In this document: positions 33,877 through 43,340 of the stretch, one piece after another
Position numbering within the stretch: position 1 is the stretch's first letter
How the letters are laid out: every line of letters starts with the position of its first letter
Source of the DNA: an uncultured Acidimicrobiales bacterium
Lineage (GTDB): Bacteria; Actinomycetota; Acidimicrobiia; Acidimicrobiales; Hopanoidiivorantaceae
NCBI GenBank assembly: GCA_958295755.1
Contig: OY282367.1
Coordinates: forward strand, 1,926,022 to 1,990,021
DNA: 64,000 nucleotides
Reading direction: 5' to 3'
The notes under the pieces: model-generated
Told to the model about the DNA's origin: nothing
What the model saw: the letters and a program-made list of their open reading frames with translations, nothing else
Database searches by the model: none
Made by a program: the position numbers and the translations under genes

Positions 33877-34697
33877 CCTTGATTAATAGATTTTTTTGAC
33901 CCTTCTCCCGCCAATGCTTCGATCACACCCGGTAGCTCACGGATGGTGCGGATTTCCGTGTAGTCGTCGGGGTTCAAAAAGTCATCGGGCACTTGCTCCA
34001 ACGCCCAGACGGTAGGGAAGCTGATATGCACTGCTCTTGCACCAATGGCCAGCACGGGTGCGATGTCGGAGCGTAGAGAGTTGCCAGCCATAACGAACCG
34101 CTTTGGGTCAATTCCGTGTTGCTTCAATACTCGGCGATAAGTGTCGGTGTCTTTCTCGGCCACCACTTCTACCGCATCTAGGTGTTCCTCTAGTCTGGAG
34201 CGGGCGATCTTGGCTTCTTGGTTCCAGAGGTCGCCTTTGGTGATGACTATCACTCTGTATTCGGCCGCAAGCTGAGGCACCACTTCTTTCACTCCGTCCA
34301 GTAGCTCTACTGGTTGGGCGAGCATCTCTTTGCCCCACTGGATGATCTGGTGGATGTCGTAAGCAGTTACGCGGCCTTCGGTGCTGGCGATGGCAGTTTC
34401 AATGAGCGAAAGCGTGTACGCCTTCACGCCGTAGCCAAACAACTCAAGGTTGGCACGCTCACGATGCTCAATAGCAGTCTCAATGGCTGTTCGGTTGGAT
34501 GCAGGTTGGTTTGGCTGGTCGGCAGCACTGTCGGCAGCACTGCCTGTGGCAGTACCACTGTCAACGCCTCGGCTCACATCAGGGCCAAGATACTGCTCCA
34601 AAAGTCGGTGGAAACGAGTGGAGATGTCAATGAACATCCGCTCGTCGTGCCACAAGGTGTCGTCGGCATCCAAGCCGATCACATCAATGCCTGTCAT
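33873..34697 (-). CDS. HAD-superfamily hydrolase
   Basis: 274 residues. Motif I '[14 protein letters not shown]' has the DxD pair, motif II is 'VIVITKGD', and motif IV is '[14 protein letters not shown]'; a Lys in '[14 protein letters not shown]' serves motif III. An alpha-helical cap follows motif I and holds an Ala/Ser/Asn/Gln-rich repeat (about residues 45-70). Likely a small-molecule phosphatase; the substrate is unknown. Its start overlaps the stop of adenosine deaminase in an ATGA, so the two are translationally coupled and a nucleotide-related substrate is possible. The last codons reach the fbpA promoter region. Confidence 0.85.
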   Translation of the reverse strand: MTGIDVIGLDADDTLWHDERMFIDISTRFHRLLEQYLGPDVSRGVDSGTATGSAADSAADQPNQPASNRTAIETAIEHRERANLELFGYGVKAYTLSLIETAIASTEGRVTAYDIHQIIQWGKEMLAQPVELLDGVKEVVPQLAAEYRVIVITKGDLWNQEAKIARSRLEEHLDAVEVVAEKDTDTYRRVLKQHGIDPKRFVMAGNSLRSDIAPVLAIGARAVHISFPTVWALEQVPDDFLNPDDYTEIRTIRELPGVIEALAGEGSKKSINQG

Positions 34698-35848
34698 TCC
34701 ACCAGATGGGCGAAGCCGGGTTTGATGATGTCGTTTATTATTGCAAGGCGGTCGTCAAAGGGGATGAACGAGCTTTTGGCGGCGTTGATGGTGAGCCAGC
34801 GTATGTCTTGCCATGTCCAGCCGAAGGCATCTGAGCAGACGGCGAACTCTTCCGACAGAGTGGTGTTGCTCATCAGGCGGTTGTCGGTGTTGACGGTTAT
34901 TCGGTAGTTCAGGTCGCGCAGCTTGCCGATGGGGTGCTCCGCTATGGATGTCGCCGCTCCTGTGTGCACATTTGAAGTAGGGCAGACTTCCAGAGGGATG
35001 CGGCGGTCGCGCACATAGGCGGCGAGGTCGCTGAGTTCAGGTGTGCCATCGGGATGGATTTGGATTTCGTCTATGATGCGCACTCCGTGTCCGAGCCGTT
35101 CGGCACCGCAAAACTGAATGGCTTCCCAGATAGACGGCGGCCCGTAGCTTTCGCCGGCGTGGATGGTGAAGTGGAAGTTGTGCCGCTGGATGTAATGGAA
35201 AGCGTCTAGGTGTCGGGTAGGCGGGTAGCCTGCTTCTTCGCCGGCGATGTCAAAACCAACCACGATGTCGTCTCGCCACTTGATAGCGAGTTGGGCGATT
35301 TCAAGTGAATGAGCGAAGGTGCGCATGGCGGTGAGGAGCACGCCGATGCGGATGGGGTTTGCCGACATTGCTTCTTTGAAGCCTGCGATGACAGCTTCAA
35401 TAATCTCATCGTGGCTGAGCCCTTTTTCGGTGTGAAGTTCGGGGGCAAAGCGGATTTCGGCATAGACGATACCATCTGCGGCTAGGTCTTCGGCGCACTC
35501 TTTGGCCACTCTGTGCAGGGCTTCGGGGGTTTGCATAACGCCGATTGTGTGAGCGAAGGTTTCAAGATATAGATCAAGGCTGCGGCGGTTAGCACCTCGA
35601 ACAAAATGGCGGGCTAGCTCTTCTGGGTCGTGGCTGGGGAGGTTACTGTAGCCAGTCCCGGTAGCTAGGTCAATGACGGTCTGCGGGCGGACGCCACCAT
35701 CAAGATGGTCGTGCAGCAACACCTTCGGCACACTGCGAATGGCATCTAGGGATGGGGACGTGGCTGCGGGGGTTGCGGTTGAGGTTTCAGGGGTTGATGT
35801 CGCCGTTTCAGGAGTTGAGTTTTCAAGGGTTGAGGTCGCTTCAGCCAT
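34694..35848 (-). CDS. add: Adenosine deaminase
   Basis: 384 residues. Zn ligands and catalytic residues are visible in '[10 protein letters not shown]' (HxH), '[12 protein letters not shown]' (His and Glu), 'RLGHGVRI' and '[11 protein letters not shown]' (Asp). Hydrolyses adenosine or deoxyadenosine to inosine or deoxyinosine in purine salvage. The first ~35 residues are a Thr/Ser/Pro/Glu repeat ('[16 protein letters not shown]') absent from most family members; the conserved part starts at '[10 protein letters not shown]'. First gene of a two-gene unit with the HAD hydrolase. Divergent from the methylase gene across about 140 bases. Confidence 0.93.
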   Translation of the reverse strand: MAEATSTLENSTPETATSTPETSTATPAATSPSLDAIRSVPKVLLHDHLDGGVRPQTVIDLATGTGYSNLPSHDPEELARHFVRGANRRSLDLYLETFAHTIGVMQTPEALHRVAKECAEDLAADGIVYAEIRFAPELHTEKGLSHDEIIEAVIAGFKEAMSANPIRIGVLLTAMRTFAHSLEIAQLAIKWRDDIVVGFDIAGEEAGYPPTRHLDAFHYIQRHNFHFTIHAGESYGPPSIWEAIQFCGAERLGHGVRIIDEIQIHPDGTPELSDLAAYVRDRRIPLEVCPTSNVHTGAATSIAEHPIGKLRDLNYRITVNTDNRLMSNTTLSEEFAVCSDAFGWTWQDIRWLTINAAKSSFIPFDDRLAIINDIIKPGFAHLVE

Positions 35849-35986
35849 TTTTAAACTCTATGGGTTGTTCGCCTTGCTTCGCTAGGTGCTGTCTGTCTTC
35901 ACCGAGTGCTACCAAAAGCCGATGCCTATCACACCCTCTGTCTAAAATTGTTGAGCACCGCTAGAGATCAGCGCAAAAGGTCAATC

Positions 35987-37297
35987 ATGACAACTCTAAC
36001 TACCAGAAAACCAGCTGTGAAGTCCAAGGCAGCACCTAGGGCGGCACCCAAAGCGAAGCTGAAGCGTTTAGATGAAAGTTGGGATTTCCGAAAGGCTGAC
36101 ACCAAACGGTTAACTCACGGCATACACCCTTACCCTGCCATGATGATCCCACAGGTGGCAGCCCGTCTGATTCACCTTCACGGTTTTGCGGGAGGGTTGC
36201 TGTTTGACCCGTATTGCGGCACAGGCACTTCACTGCTAGAAGCCCAACTTGCGGGTATGAATGCTGTTGGAACCGATCTCAACCCGCTGGCAAGGCTTAT
36301 AGCTAGCGTCAAAACCACAGAACAGGATTTGAGAAAGCTCGCCAAGCACATCGACAGATTTGAGGTCTTGGCGCAGAGTGGTGGCGCAAACCACATCGGC
36401 ACAACCGAAATCCCAGATTTCAACAACATTGACTACTGGTTTGCCGAAGAGGTTCAGTGCGACTTGGCTACCATCTCTAAGTTTGTTGGTTCTGTAGCCA
36501 GCCTTGAAATCGCAAACTTTTTCAAGGTGGCGTTCAGCCAGACTATCCGTGAGTGCTCTTGGACAAAAAATTCTGAATTCAAGCTAGTGCGAATGAAGGA
36601 TGAGCAGAGAGAGCGATTTGATCCTGACCCATATCGCATAATGACAGAAATTCTTCGCAGAAACCTCAGAGCAATGCGAGATTTTTTGGAAGTCTCACTT
36701 GACAGAGCGGCAGTGAAGGTGTGTTCGTTCAATACCGTTGAAGGCATCCCACATGATGTTGTCGCACCTGAATCGGTAGATCTTGTGGTAACTTCCCCGC
36801 CATACGGCGATTCGCGTACCACTGTCGCCTACGGGCAGTTTTCTCGTCTCTCTAACCAGTGGCTGGGTTTTCACGAAGCCGCCAAACTTGATAACGACTT
36901 GATGGGCGGGCGGGCCGTGTCTCACCTAATCAAGTTCGGCGTTTCTGAGGTTGATGGCACTGTCGCAGAGATAGCCAGAGCCGACCAGAAGAGAGCGGGG
37001 GAAGTGGTGTCATTTTTCTCCGACTATCAAAAGTCAATCCGCAATGTCGCCCAAGTTGTGAAGCCCGGTGGCATAGTTTGCTATGTCGTTGGCAACAGGA
37101 CTGTGAAGGGTGTTCAAATCCCCACCGATAAAATCACAGCCAGCTTCTTCGAATCCAACGGCTTCACCCATTTGGAATCCATAGAGCGCAACATCCCCAA
37201 CAAGCGAATGCCCTACAAAAACTCCCCCACCAATGTCTCAGGTGTGCTCGCCAACACCATGAAGCGCGAGATCATAGTCATCTGCCAAAAAGTCTAA
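35987..37297 (+). CDS. DNA methyltransferase (amino-methyltransferase, TSPPY type)
   Basis: 436 residues from ATG 35987, preceded by AAAGG; upstream in-frame GTG 35906 is unsupported. A basic Ala/Lys-rich N-terminus leads to 'GIHPYPAMMIPQVAARLI', motif I 'LLFDPYCGTGTSLLEA' (about residue 75) and motif IV 'LVVTSPPYGDS' (about 267). SPPY points to an N4-cytosine or N6-adenine methylase; N4-C fits better because a MvaI/BcnI-like endonuclease gene follows after 4 bases, and those systems use N4-cytosine methylases. It would protect the host's own sites. Confidence 0.88.
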   Translation: MTTLTTRKPAVKSKAAPRAAPKAKLKRLDESWDFRKADTKRLTHGIHPYPAMMIPQVAARLIHLHGFAGGLLFDPYCGTGTSLLEAQLAGMNAVGTDLNPLARLIASVKTTEQDLRKLAKHIDRFEVLAQSGGANHIGTTEIPDFNNIDYWFAEEVQCDLATISKFVGSVASLEIANFFKVAFSQTIRECSWTKNSEFKLVRMKDEQRERFDPDPYRIMTEILRRNLRAMRDFLEVSLDRAAVKVCSFNTVEGIPHDVVAPESVDLVVTSPPYGDSRTTVAYGQFSRLSNQWLGFHEAAKLDNDLMGGRAVSHLIKFGVSEVDGTVAEIARADQKRAGEVVSFFSDYQKSIRNVAQVVKPGGIVCYVVGNRTVKGVQIPTDKITASFFESNGFTHLESIERNIPNKRMPYKNSPTNVSGVLANTMKREIIVICQKV

Positions 37298-37301
37298 AGC
37301 T

Positions 37302-38003
37302 ATGAGACTGACAGATCTCACACTCACCCTTCGTGAGCTATACAACAAAGGGTTCGTTCCAACTCTGCGGGCTAACAGCACAGGGGTGGGTTATACACTC
37401 GAGCACTATCTTGGAGTAAGTGAAAATAATCTTCCTATTCCCGATATTGGTGGGCGAACAGAAGTCAAAGCCACTCGCATCACTTCCACGAGTCTGATCA
37501 CTCTATTCACCTTCAACAAAGGAGTATGGCAGTTTGACCAAAAGGAAGTCTTGAGCAGATTTGGCTATAAGGATGCCAAAGGTCGCCAGGCACTTAAATC
37601 AACAGTGAATGCTGTAGAAGAGAACGCTCAAGGTTTCAAGCTAACCGTTGACGAGAGCGAACATACTGTAGCTCTAATCCATGTGCCTTCGGAGGTGCTA
37701 GTAGCCAAGTGGAGCCTATGGACTCTTGTTGGCAAGTTTCTCCTAAAGTTTGAGCGAATGCTATTCGTCAGAGCGAAAAGCAGGAAAATACATAACACGG
37801 AAGAATTCCACTACATTGAAGCCAGCATTCTCTCAGAGCCTGATGTAGAAACTTTTCTGTCGGCAATGCAACACGGTGTATGCATGATTGACATCCGCAT
37901 GCATCTAAACGAAAAAGGAGGAGTACGAAACAGAGGCACTGCCATCCGAGTTAGAGAAGCAGATATCACCAGACTATTCTCCAAGCGCATGCCACTGCTT
38001 TGA
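37302..38003 (+). CDS. MvaI/BcnI-family type II restriction endonuclease
   Basis: 233 residues. 'NSTGVGYTLEHYLGVSENN' followed by 'PDIGGRTEVKATRI' matches the MvaI/BcnI catalytic region, with an Asp and the ExK of the PD-(D/E)XK core. 'SLITLFTFNKGVW' and the C-terminal 'NRGTAIRVREADI' are also family-like. These enzymes are monomers that nick each strand of CCWGG or CCSGG sites; the exact site here is unknown. Directly downstream of its methylase (4-base gap), so a complete type II system. Confidence 0.85.
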   Translation: MRLTDLTLTLRELYNKGFVPTLRANSTGVGYTLEHYLGVSENNLPIPDIGGRTEVKATRITSTSLITLFTFNKGVWQFDQKEVLSRFGYKDAKGRQALKSTVNAVEENAQGFKLTVDESEHTVALIHVPSEVLVAKWSLWTLVGKFLLKFERMLFVRAKSRKIHNTEEFHYIEASILSEPDVETFLSAMQHGVCMIDIRMHLNEKGGVRNRGTAIRVREADITRLFSKRMPLL

Positions 38004-38125
38004 ATTTACCTTGCTTTAGCGTATGCCAACTGTTCACAAATTTCGATAAAACCATAATATGAGTAAAGCACCTGCTTTTACATCACTAGATTTCTAAGTA
38101 TTCACAATAATGAGATACAAGCTCT

Positions 38126-38413
38126 TCATATGATACTATAATGCAGAAGAGAAGATGTTGGTGTTAAAAGCTTGCTCTCTACCAGATTAACTTCTATCCT
38201 TTCCATATCTACCCCTGTACCGCATTGAAGAATTCCGCGTTTTATGCTACTATTCAATAAATTTTCCTGTCTACATATTTCAATTATAATTTCATATGTA
38301 GGTTGACGATTATAATGTGATGACACTTGTCGTATATCAAAACTTAAAACATGCAGTGCCTGTGATCTGCCTTCTTCAGGAATAAATTGCCATTCCCTAG
38401 TTCGTTCCTTCAT
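38126..38413 (-). CDS. Hypothetical protein downstream of ApeA-like gene
   Basis: 95 residues from ATG 38413, which overlaps the end of the ApeA-like gene by 17 bases. Mixed alpha/beta composition ('SQALHVLSFDIRQVSSHY', 'YEIIIEICRQENLL'), no membrane span. Not recognised. The overlap and shared orientation put it in the same operon as the HEPN and coiled-coil genes, so it may be a third component. AT-rich like its neighbours. The 120 bases to the endonuclease gene on the other strand hold no gene. Confidence 0.55.
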   Translation of the reverse strand: MKERTREWQFIPEEGRSQALHVLSFDIRQVSSHYNRQPTYEIIIEICRQENLLNSSIKRGILQCGTGVDMERIEVNLVESKLLTPTSSLLHYSII

Positions 38414-39872
38414 TTGTTTCCTCAAATATGCTAGTGGAAGATATTTTATCGGGTGTCCAAGCTAATTCTTCCTCAGTTCTATATCCCTCCCAAAAATATT
38501 GTTTTATTCTTTTAGGTGAGAAAATTTCGTATTCTAATAGTGTCAGGGAAATTGCAATTAATTGTAATATTCTCTCAGCATAAAAACTTTCACCAATGTG
38601 ATAAGATTTAACAGCATCCGGTCTGCCTAAATGAGCTATTTTGGTGTTACGATTTTCCGCAACCCATTTTGATATGCTTTTCCCACCTATTGTTATATCT
38701 GCAAGTATTTCTGGGAAACCATTGGATATGAGAGTTTTGATAGTTTCTTCAATCCTTTTATTTAGAGATGCTCCAGGATTGCACCATTTACCATTTTTAG
38801 TTATTTTTTCTATTACCAAAATAGGCATCAATACTTTATATTGAGCTGGCATATCAGAAAAACTATAATTTGAAGTCAACAAAGAAATTAAATCTCCAAA
38901 TGATTTATCTTTCTGTTCTGTTTCTAATTTGATCCATTTTCGCAAACTAGTATCGCTAAGAAATCTAAAAGGTATATATTCTCTGCGTTTACTAAGAATA
39001 TCCTGAGAAGGTTTGGGGTCTTGCGTGGATTTATGATATCGAATCCACAGATTGAACTTATTGGATTCATTACTTTCTACAAGAGTGACTCCACCTAACG
39101 GGATTGTACTGCCTATAGCTATGGATAAAAAATTCCAAACTGCTTGCACAACATCAAGGCATTCCATATAAGTTTTTTGCTTCCTGAAATCCACTTGCCA
39201 TAAATGAGAAACAGACAAAGACTGATTAAATAATAAATCCCCTTTGAGTTCATGTCCGCACAAAAGTTTGACTTTACCGACATTTGGCACATGGAAATCT
39301 CGCAATATATCCCATTCCCACGTATCCAAATGATTTATTTCAGAGTGTTCCAATTTTATTTGTGGCAGATGCCATATCCATTTTTCCAAACCTTGGAACC
39401 AAAAAGTTAATTGAGAGTATTTTGTTGTGTAAAGATTTAATGGCTTACGGCCAATCCATATTCCATTAACACTATAGGTTTTAGAAGCAAATTGGTAACT
39501 AGCCGCATTAGATGCAGTAAATTGCCTACCACTAAGCCATGCATCAAGTGTTAAATGGCAGGTAGTGAACTTTGCGCCGTCAATGTTCTTGAGCCAACGT
39601 CCCTGTATGCACACAGGAGCAGAAGGGGATTGGTGGAAATCACCTATTCTTCGAAATCCGTCTTCAGAGATATCAGGCGTATAAAGGGTACTATCACCAT
39701 CAGGATTCCACTCTAAGATGCCATTCACAGGTTCGGATGTTGCCTCGCCATCAAGATCAATTTCCCAGAACTCTCCAAAAATTTTGAAAGACTGAAGCAT
39801 ATTTGATCTACGCATATGTAGACCTTTTTCATTTTCTGCAGTTTGAGTTTTTGGGTATTTTTTATCAGTCAT
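38397..39872 (-). CDS. ApeA-like HEPN-domain abortive-infection protein
   Basis: 491 residues from ATG 39872, one base after the stop of the upstream gene. The N-terminal half looks like an ApeA N-domain: 'GEFWEIDLDGEATSEPVNGI' and 'CHLTLDAWLSGRQFT'. The C-terminal part is helical with 'WVAENRNTKIAHLGR', the R-x(4-6)-H motif of HEPN ribonucleases. ApeA was described as a single-gene antiphage protein thought to act by abortive infection. Here it follows a coiled-coil membrane protein gene and precedes a small gene, all tightly spaced. AT-rich, unlike the metabolic genes. Assignment rests on domain pattern, not on alignment. Confidence 0.7.
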   Translation of the reverse strand: MTDKKYPKTQTAENEKGLHMRRSNMLQSFKIFGEFWEIDLDGEATSEPVNGILEWNPDGDSTLYTPDISEDGFRRIGDFHQSPSAPVCIQGRWLKNIDGAKFTTCHLTLDAWLSGRQFTASNAASYQFASKTYSVNGIWIGRKPLNLYTTKYSQLTFWFQGLEKWIWHLPQIKLEHSEINHLDTWEWDILRDFHVPNVGKVKLLCGHELKGDLLFNQSLSVSHLWQVDFRKQKTYMECLDVVQAVWNFLSIAIGSTIPLGGVTLVESNESNKFNLWIRYHKSTQDPKPSQDILSKRREYIPFRFLSDTSLRKWIKLETEQKDKSFGDLISLLTSNYSFSDMPAQYKVLMPILVIEKITKNGKWCNPGASLNKRIEETIKTLISNGFPEILADITIGGKSISKWVAENRNTKIAHLGRPDAVKSYHIGESFYAERILQLIAISLTLLEYEIFSPKRIKQYFWEGYRTEEELAWTPDKISSTSIFEETNEGTN

Positions 39873-39873
39873 A

Positions 39874-40914
39874 TTATTTTCCAATTTCATTATAGTCTTC
39901 ATTAGAAGGAAGAGTTGTGCTTGCCTCTGGTCCACGCTTCACCGCAATAGCATCTATTAATGTATCAGTAAGTTTTATTTTTAATTTATCATCCACCATA
40001 TCTGACGAAGCGAACGAATGGTATGCGAGAGAGGTAGTTTTTTTGTAATCATACATATCCCTATCCTCTACTATTTTTTTATATCCTCTGTGAGCCAATA
40101 TCAAGAGATATAGTAGTGGAGAGGTAATTAAAGGCTTTTGAAAAACTGAAACAAGAAAGTCATCTATTCCCTTCTCGAAAGAAATAGGGAAAATTGTAAA
40201 TAATACTACATTTGCTATAAAATAGATTACAGACATTCCAATCAAAATCATTGCCTTGGGGCGAGGGTTGCTCCTTTGAGAATGAATAGAATATATGTTT
40301 CCTAGAGATTCTGTTCCCACAATTTCCGCTATCGAAGATATACTATTTTTAGTTCTATCTATAGAGTCTTCTACAGATTCCAATTCTTCAAGTACATTTT
40401 CTTTTTCACTGCTTGAATTTAAAAGTATTTCTGCAATCTTTGTGCCAAGACTTTCTGTTAACGTATCTACTTTTTCTGTGGAGTAATCGAGGCGTTCTTC
40501 TTCTGGGTTTTCTCCTAAATGCTTTTTTAATCTGTATAGAATCGGCTCAGCTATGTCTTTTTTCTGACGTTCACTTCTATTGCGATGCTTCTCCCATTCT
40601 TTAACAAATTCTTCCATTTTCACTACCTTCTTCTTGTAAATAGAAATTGCATTTTCCAGATCAGCTTTAGTAGTATTTACATCATTTAGCAGATCTTTCT
40701 CTAAGTTCTTACATATTGTGCGAACTTGACATTTATAGGCATCTATATATGATTCAAATTCGTATTTTGCTTCATCTAGTTGTTCATTAATTGAATCATA
40801 TTGTACAGTGTCAGACAAACGATCGTCCTCTTTAATCCAACTTAAGAACTTTCGCCAGAAAGAACTGGCAGAATCAGACTGTTTGTCTGTTTTTAGAGAT
40901 GTGGACAAGTTCAT
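39874..40914 (-). CDS. Coiled-coil membrane protein upstream of ApeA-like gene
   Basis: 346 residues. Residues 40-200 are charged and heptad-rich (for example 'YDSINEQLDEAKYEFESYID'). Two TM spans follow ('AMILIGMSVIYFIANVVLF', 'ITSPLLYLLILAHRGYKKI') and a cytoplasmic tail 'MYDYKKTTSLAYHSFAS'. The layout and tail pattern match the 272-residue protein at 24670. AGGAAAA lies before ATG. First gene of a three-gene unit; a membrane sensor or anchor for the HEPN protein is a reasonable inference but is untested. Confidence 0.7.
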   Translation of the reverse strand: MNLSTSLKTDKQSDSASSFWRKFLSWIKEDDRLSDTVQYDSINEQLDEAKYEFESYIDAYKCQVRTICKNLEKDLLNDVNTTKADLENAISIYKKKVVKMEEFVKEWEKHRNRSERQKKDIAEPILYRLKKHLGENPEEERLDYSTEKVDTLTESLGTKIAEILLNSSSEKENVLEELESVEDSIDRTKNSISSIAEIVGTESLGNIYSIHSQRSNPRPKAMILIGMSVIYFIANVVLFTIFPISFEKGIDDFLVSVFQKPLITSPLLYLLILAHRGYKKIVEDRDMYDYKKTTSLAYHSFASSDMVDDKLKIKLTDTLIDAIAVKRGPEASTTLPSNEDYNEIGK

Positions 40915-41028
40915 TGCATTTTCCTTTCTATATTTGGTGTTATTTCGAATGCTTCTGATAACTCTACTAAAATTTCTGATGTTTTAACGCCGATTTCTAT
41001 AGTTGAGAACAGCAACCTCTACATCGAA

Positions 41029-41505
41029 CTAATTTTCAGTCGCTCTCAACGGACGGACACGACCGCCCATCTCGGGCAGCAATGCGCGTCTGCGGCGCAT
41101 CTGCGACTGGCAACGCCGAGTCAACTTCAGCACCCGCTCACGCTCATCAGGCGACACACCGCACTCACACAGATGCGGCACAATAAACCGGCGCGCAACC
41201 ATGATCGAACCGCCCGACCAATTCCCCGAACAGAAATCCCACTCACCCGGCTCTCTGCCACGAAGCACTGCTCCAAACGCGCGCCAGCAAACCCACCAAT
41301 AGCACTGCACATCGCTATGCCGTATCGCCACCTCAAGCTTGAAGCCGCAACCGCGCGGGCATTCCCAATAGGCTTCCCTATCAGCACCCGGCTGCGTCAC
41401 AACGAAATCGCGTTCCGCGTCAAACGCCAACGCCGCGCGATACGCGTCCTCGGCCGTCACATACTCACCCGTCTCGGTGCTCATACGGTTAACTAATATG
41501 CTCAC
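41029..41505 (-). CDS. Hypothetical Cys-containing protein
   Basis: 158 residues, or 151 from the second ATG. 'YWECPRGCGFKLEV' and 'VPHLCECGVSPDERE' carry CxxxC/CxC pairs that could bind zinc; the C-terminus is Arg-rich. Codons are rich in GCG and CGC, in contrast with the AT-rich genes on both sides, suggesting a separate origin. No family recognised. Orientation matches the defence genes, but the gaps are about 115 and 165 bases, so it is not clearly in an operon. Confidence 0.5.
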   Translation of the reverse strand: MSILVNRMSTETGEYVTAEDAYRAALAFDAERDFVVTQPGADREAYWECPRGCGFKLEVAIRHSDVQCYWWVCWRAFGAVLRGREPGEWDFCSGNWSGGSIMVARRFIVPHLCECGVSPDERERVLKLTRRCQSQMRRRRALLPEMGGRVRPLRATEN

Positions 41506-41669
41506 AGGGGCACTTCTTGTGGGTTGTGCTTGAATAGGTCGTTGCGGTCATTTATGCTACCTGAGTTCCCGGCTTCCATTATACCTTCATCTGCCCCGAC
41601 AGCGCAACAGATGCAGACTGCCCGCTGTCGCAGAGTGGTGTGCTGGTCTGAAAGCCATAACAGGTCTGG

Positions 41670-43340
41670 TCAAATTTCGCTGCCTTGTTCTATCAAGCCT
41701 TCTTGGCTGTAGATGTCGGCTTCGTGTTCTGTGAGGAAAACCGTGTCTCCCCTTGCAAATGCTGGTTTGTTGCCGCCATATCGGGGGTACAAGGTAGTGC
41801 TATCTGTTGCGATGATGTACTTGTGCGGCAGACCCGACTGGGCATGCGACAGCATCTCTTGAATAGACTGAGCGTTGACTGCCAACAGAAATGCAGGAAG
41901 AGGCAGCGTGCCTACTCCGTCTCTTGTGTCTTCTGGTCGCACAAACGGGCCTGAAACTGAGACAACATAGCTGTTGTTACCGAATTCTGGATGCTGTTCT
42001 ATCAGTTTGTGAATGTGCTTTTTGTGGTGACGCTCTTTGCCTCCGATTTCAAAAGCCATTGGATGCCCGCCTGTGTCGAAAATAAAGTCAACCTCATAGT
42101 CATTCTTGACACGCCAATAGTTCAATGTGCTTCCAGACTGGACAGCGAGCTCATATAGTGCTGAGGCGGCAGAGTTCTCCCAGACAGAACCTAGACTTTG
42201 CGGGTCTTGAATGATCCTGTTGCCCGTTTCCCGCATTGCCAGTGCCATGCCCGTATCGAAAAAACAGAATTTCTGATTACCTGATTTACTGCCTGTGGGC
42301 GAGGCGGCAAAGTTTCTAAGTCTGAACAGCAAATGGGCTCGTTCCAGCTGGAATAGATACTCGCTGATAGTTTTGGAATCCATTTGCATGTCGTTGGCTA
42401 GCTTGCCCGGCGTGGCAAGAGCGCACATTCTCCCGGCTGTTTTGTGGAAAAGACTGTCCGCTGCTTCTAAGTCGCGTATACCGCCTTCTTGTCCTAGGTC
42501 TTTATATATGACCCTTTCGGCTATTTCCCTGAGTTTCTGCTGTGCCTTCTTGACAGAAATGTACTCACTATCACTTCCGAGGTCGCCTGAAATCGGGCGA
42601 ACGAGTTTTGGGTATCCGCTAAAGAGTAAAAACCCTTTGAGCACTTGGTGTAACTGTTCTTGGAATAGCATCCCTTGAGGTAGCAAACTTATTCTTTCCT
42701 TCAATGTTTTTCTTCCCTCTCTTGCCCAAACTGGAACAAGCCCTGGGCCGTGTGATAGCTCAATGTATTCCAAGAAATTGCAGGGCAGCAGAAGGTGCTC
42801 AGCCCATCTGTCGATTCCGCTTTCCCTCTCCTCGTGGGTGCTACCTGATGCCTGTGTCTCCAAAGGGGAACTGCATGTGCCGAGTATTCGCACAGGCTCT
42901 CTTGGCGGATCCATCATCGGCTTTAGCCATTTACGCCAATCTGTGGATTTACATATTTCATCTGCGAATATATAGACAGGGTTGTCATGATCCGCAGCAG
43001 GTGCCATTTCTAGCAGACTTCTGACTACTGTGCCAAGAGTTTCATGCTTGAGTTCTTGGCTGTCCATTTTCACATAGAAAATTTGCCCAACTGGCACGCC
43101 TGCCTGCACCAAATAGCGGATGGTCTGCCACATGACAGTGGTTTTCCCTGATCTGCGTGGGCCGCATATCAAATGCGCCTGCTTAGGGTCGTCGCGAATC
43201 AGAGCTTCACCGAATAGCCTCACGATTGGTCGCTCATTTATCGGGGCTTCATCCTCTAGCTCTGCTGGACGGCTGGCCCATCGGTTCCATGTTTGAATTA
43301 GCTCATAGAACCTTGTTGTGTCAATGCTATGGAAATTCAC
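41670..43340 (-). CDS. AAA ATPase with DUF4143 domain, paralogue 2
   Basis: 556 residues, colinear with the protein at 21100. Walker A 'ICGPRRSGKTTVMWQ', Walker B 'VYIFADEICKS', 'VRILGTCSSPLE', helix-turn-helix 'MQMDSKTISEYLFQLERA', DUF4143 'CFFDTGMALAMRETG' and the nuclease-like 'DYEVDFIFDTGGHPMAFEIG'. As in paralogue 1, the ExK of the nuclease core is altered. The C-terminal extension ('FARGDTVFLTEHEADIY') is shared with paralogue 1. Start is GTG with AAAGGG upstream. An inverted repeat with TATGATA lies about 125-160 bases upstream. Confidence 0.85.
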   Translation of the reverse strand: MNFHSIDTTRFYELIQTWNRWASRPAELEDEAPINERPIVRLFGEALIRDDPKQAHLICGPRRSGKTTVMWQTIRYLVQAGVPVGQIFYVKMDSQELKHETLGTVVRSLLEMAPAADHDNPVYIFADEICKSTDWRKWLKPMMDPPREPVRILGTCSSPLETQASGSTHEERESGIDRWAEHLLLPCNFLEYIELSHGPGLVPVWAREGRKTLKERISLLPQGMLFQEQLHQVLKGFLLFSGYPKLVRPISGDLGSDSEYISVKKAQQKLREIAERVIYKDLGQEGGIRDLEAADSLFHKTAGRMCALATPGKLANDMQMDSKTISEYLFQLERAHLLFRLRNFAASPTGSKSGNQKFCFFDTGMALAMRETGNRIIQDPQSLGSVWENSAASALYELAVQSGSTLNYWRVKNDYEVDFIFDTGGHPMAFEIGGKERHHKKHIHKLIEQHPEFGNNSYVVSVSGPFVRPEDTRDGVGTLPLPAFLLAVNAQSIQEMLSHAQSGLPHKYIIATDSTTLYPRYGGNKPAFARGDTVFLTEHEADIYSQEGLIEQGSEI

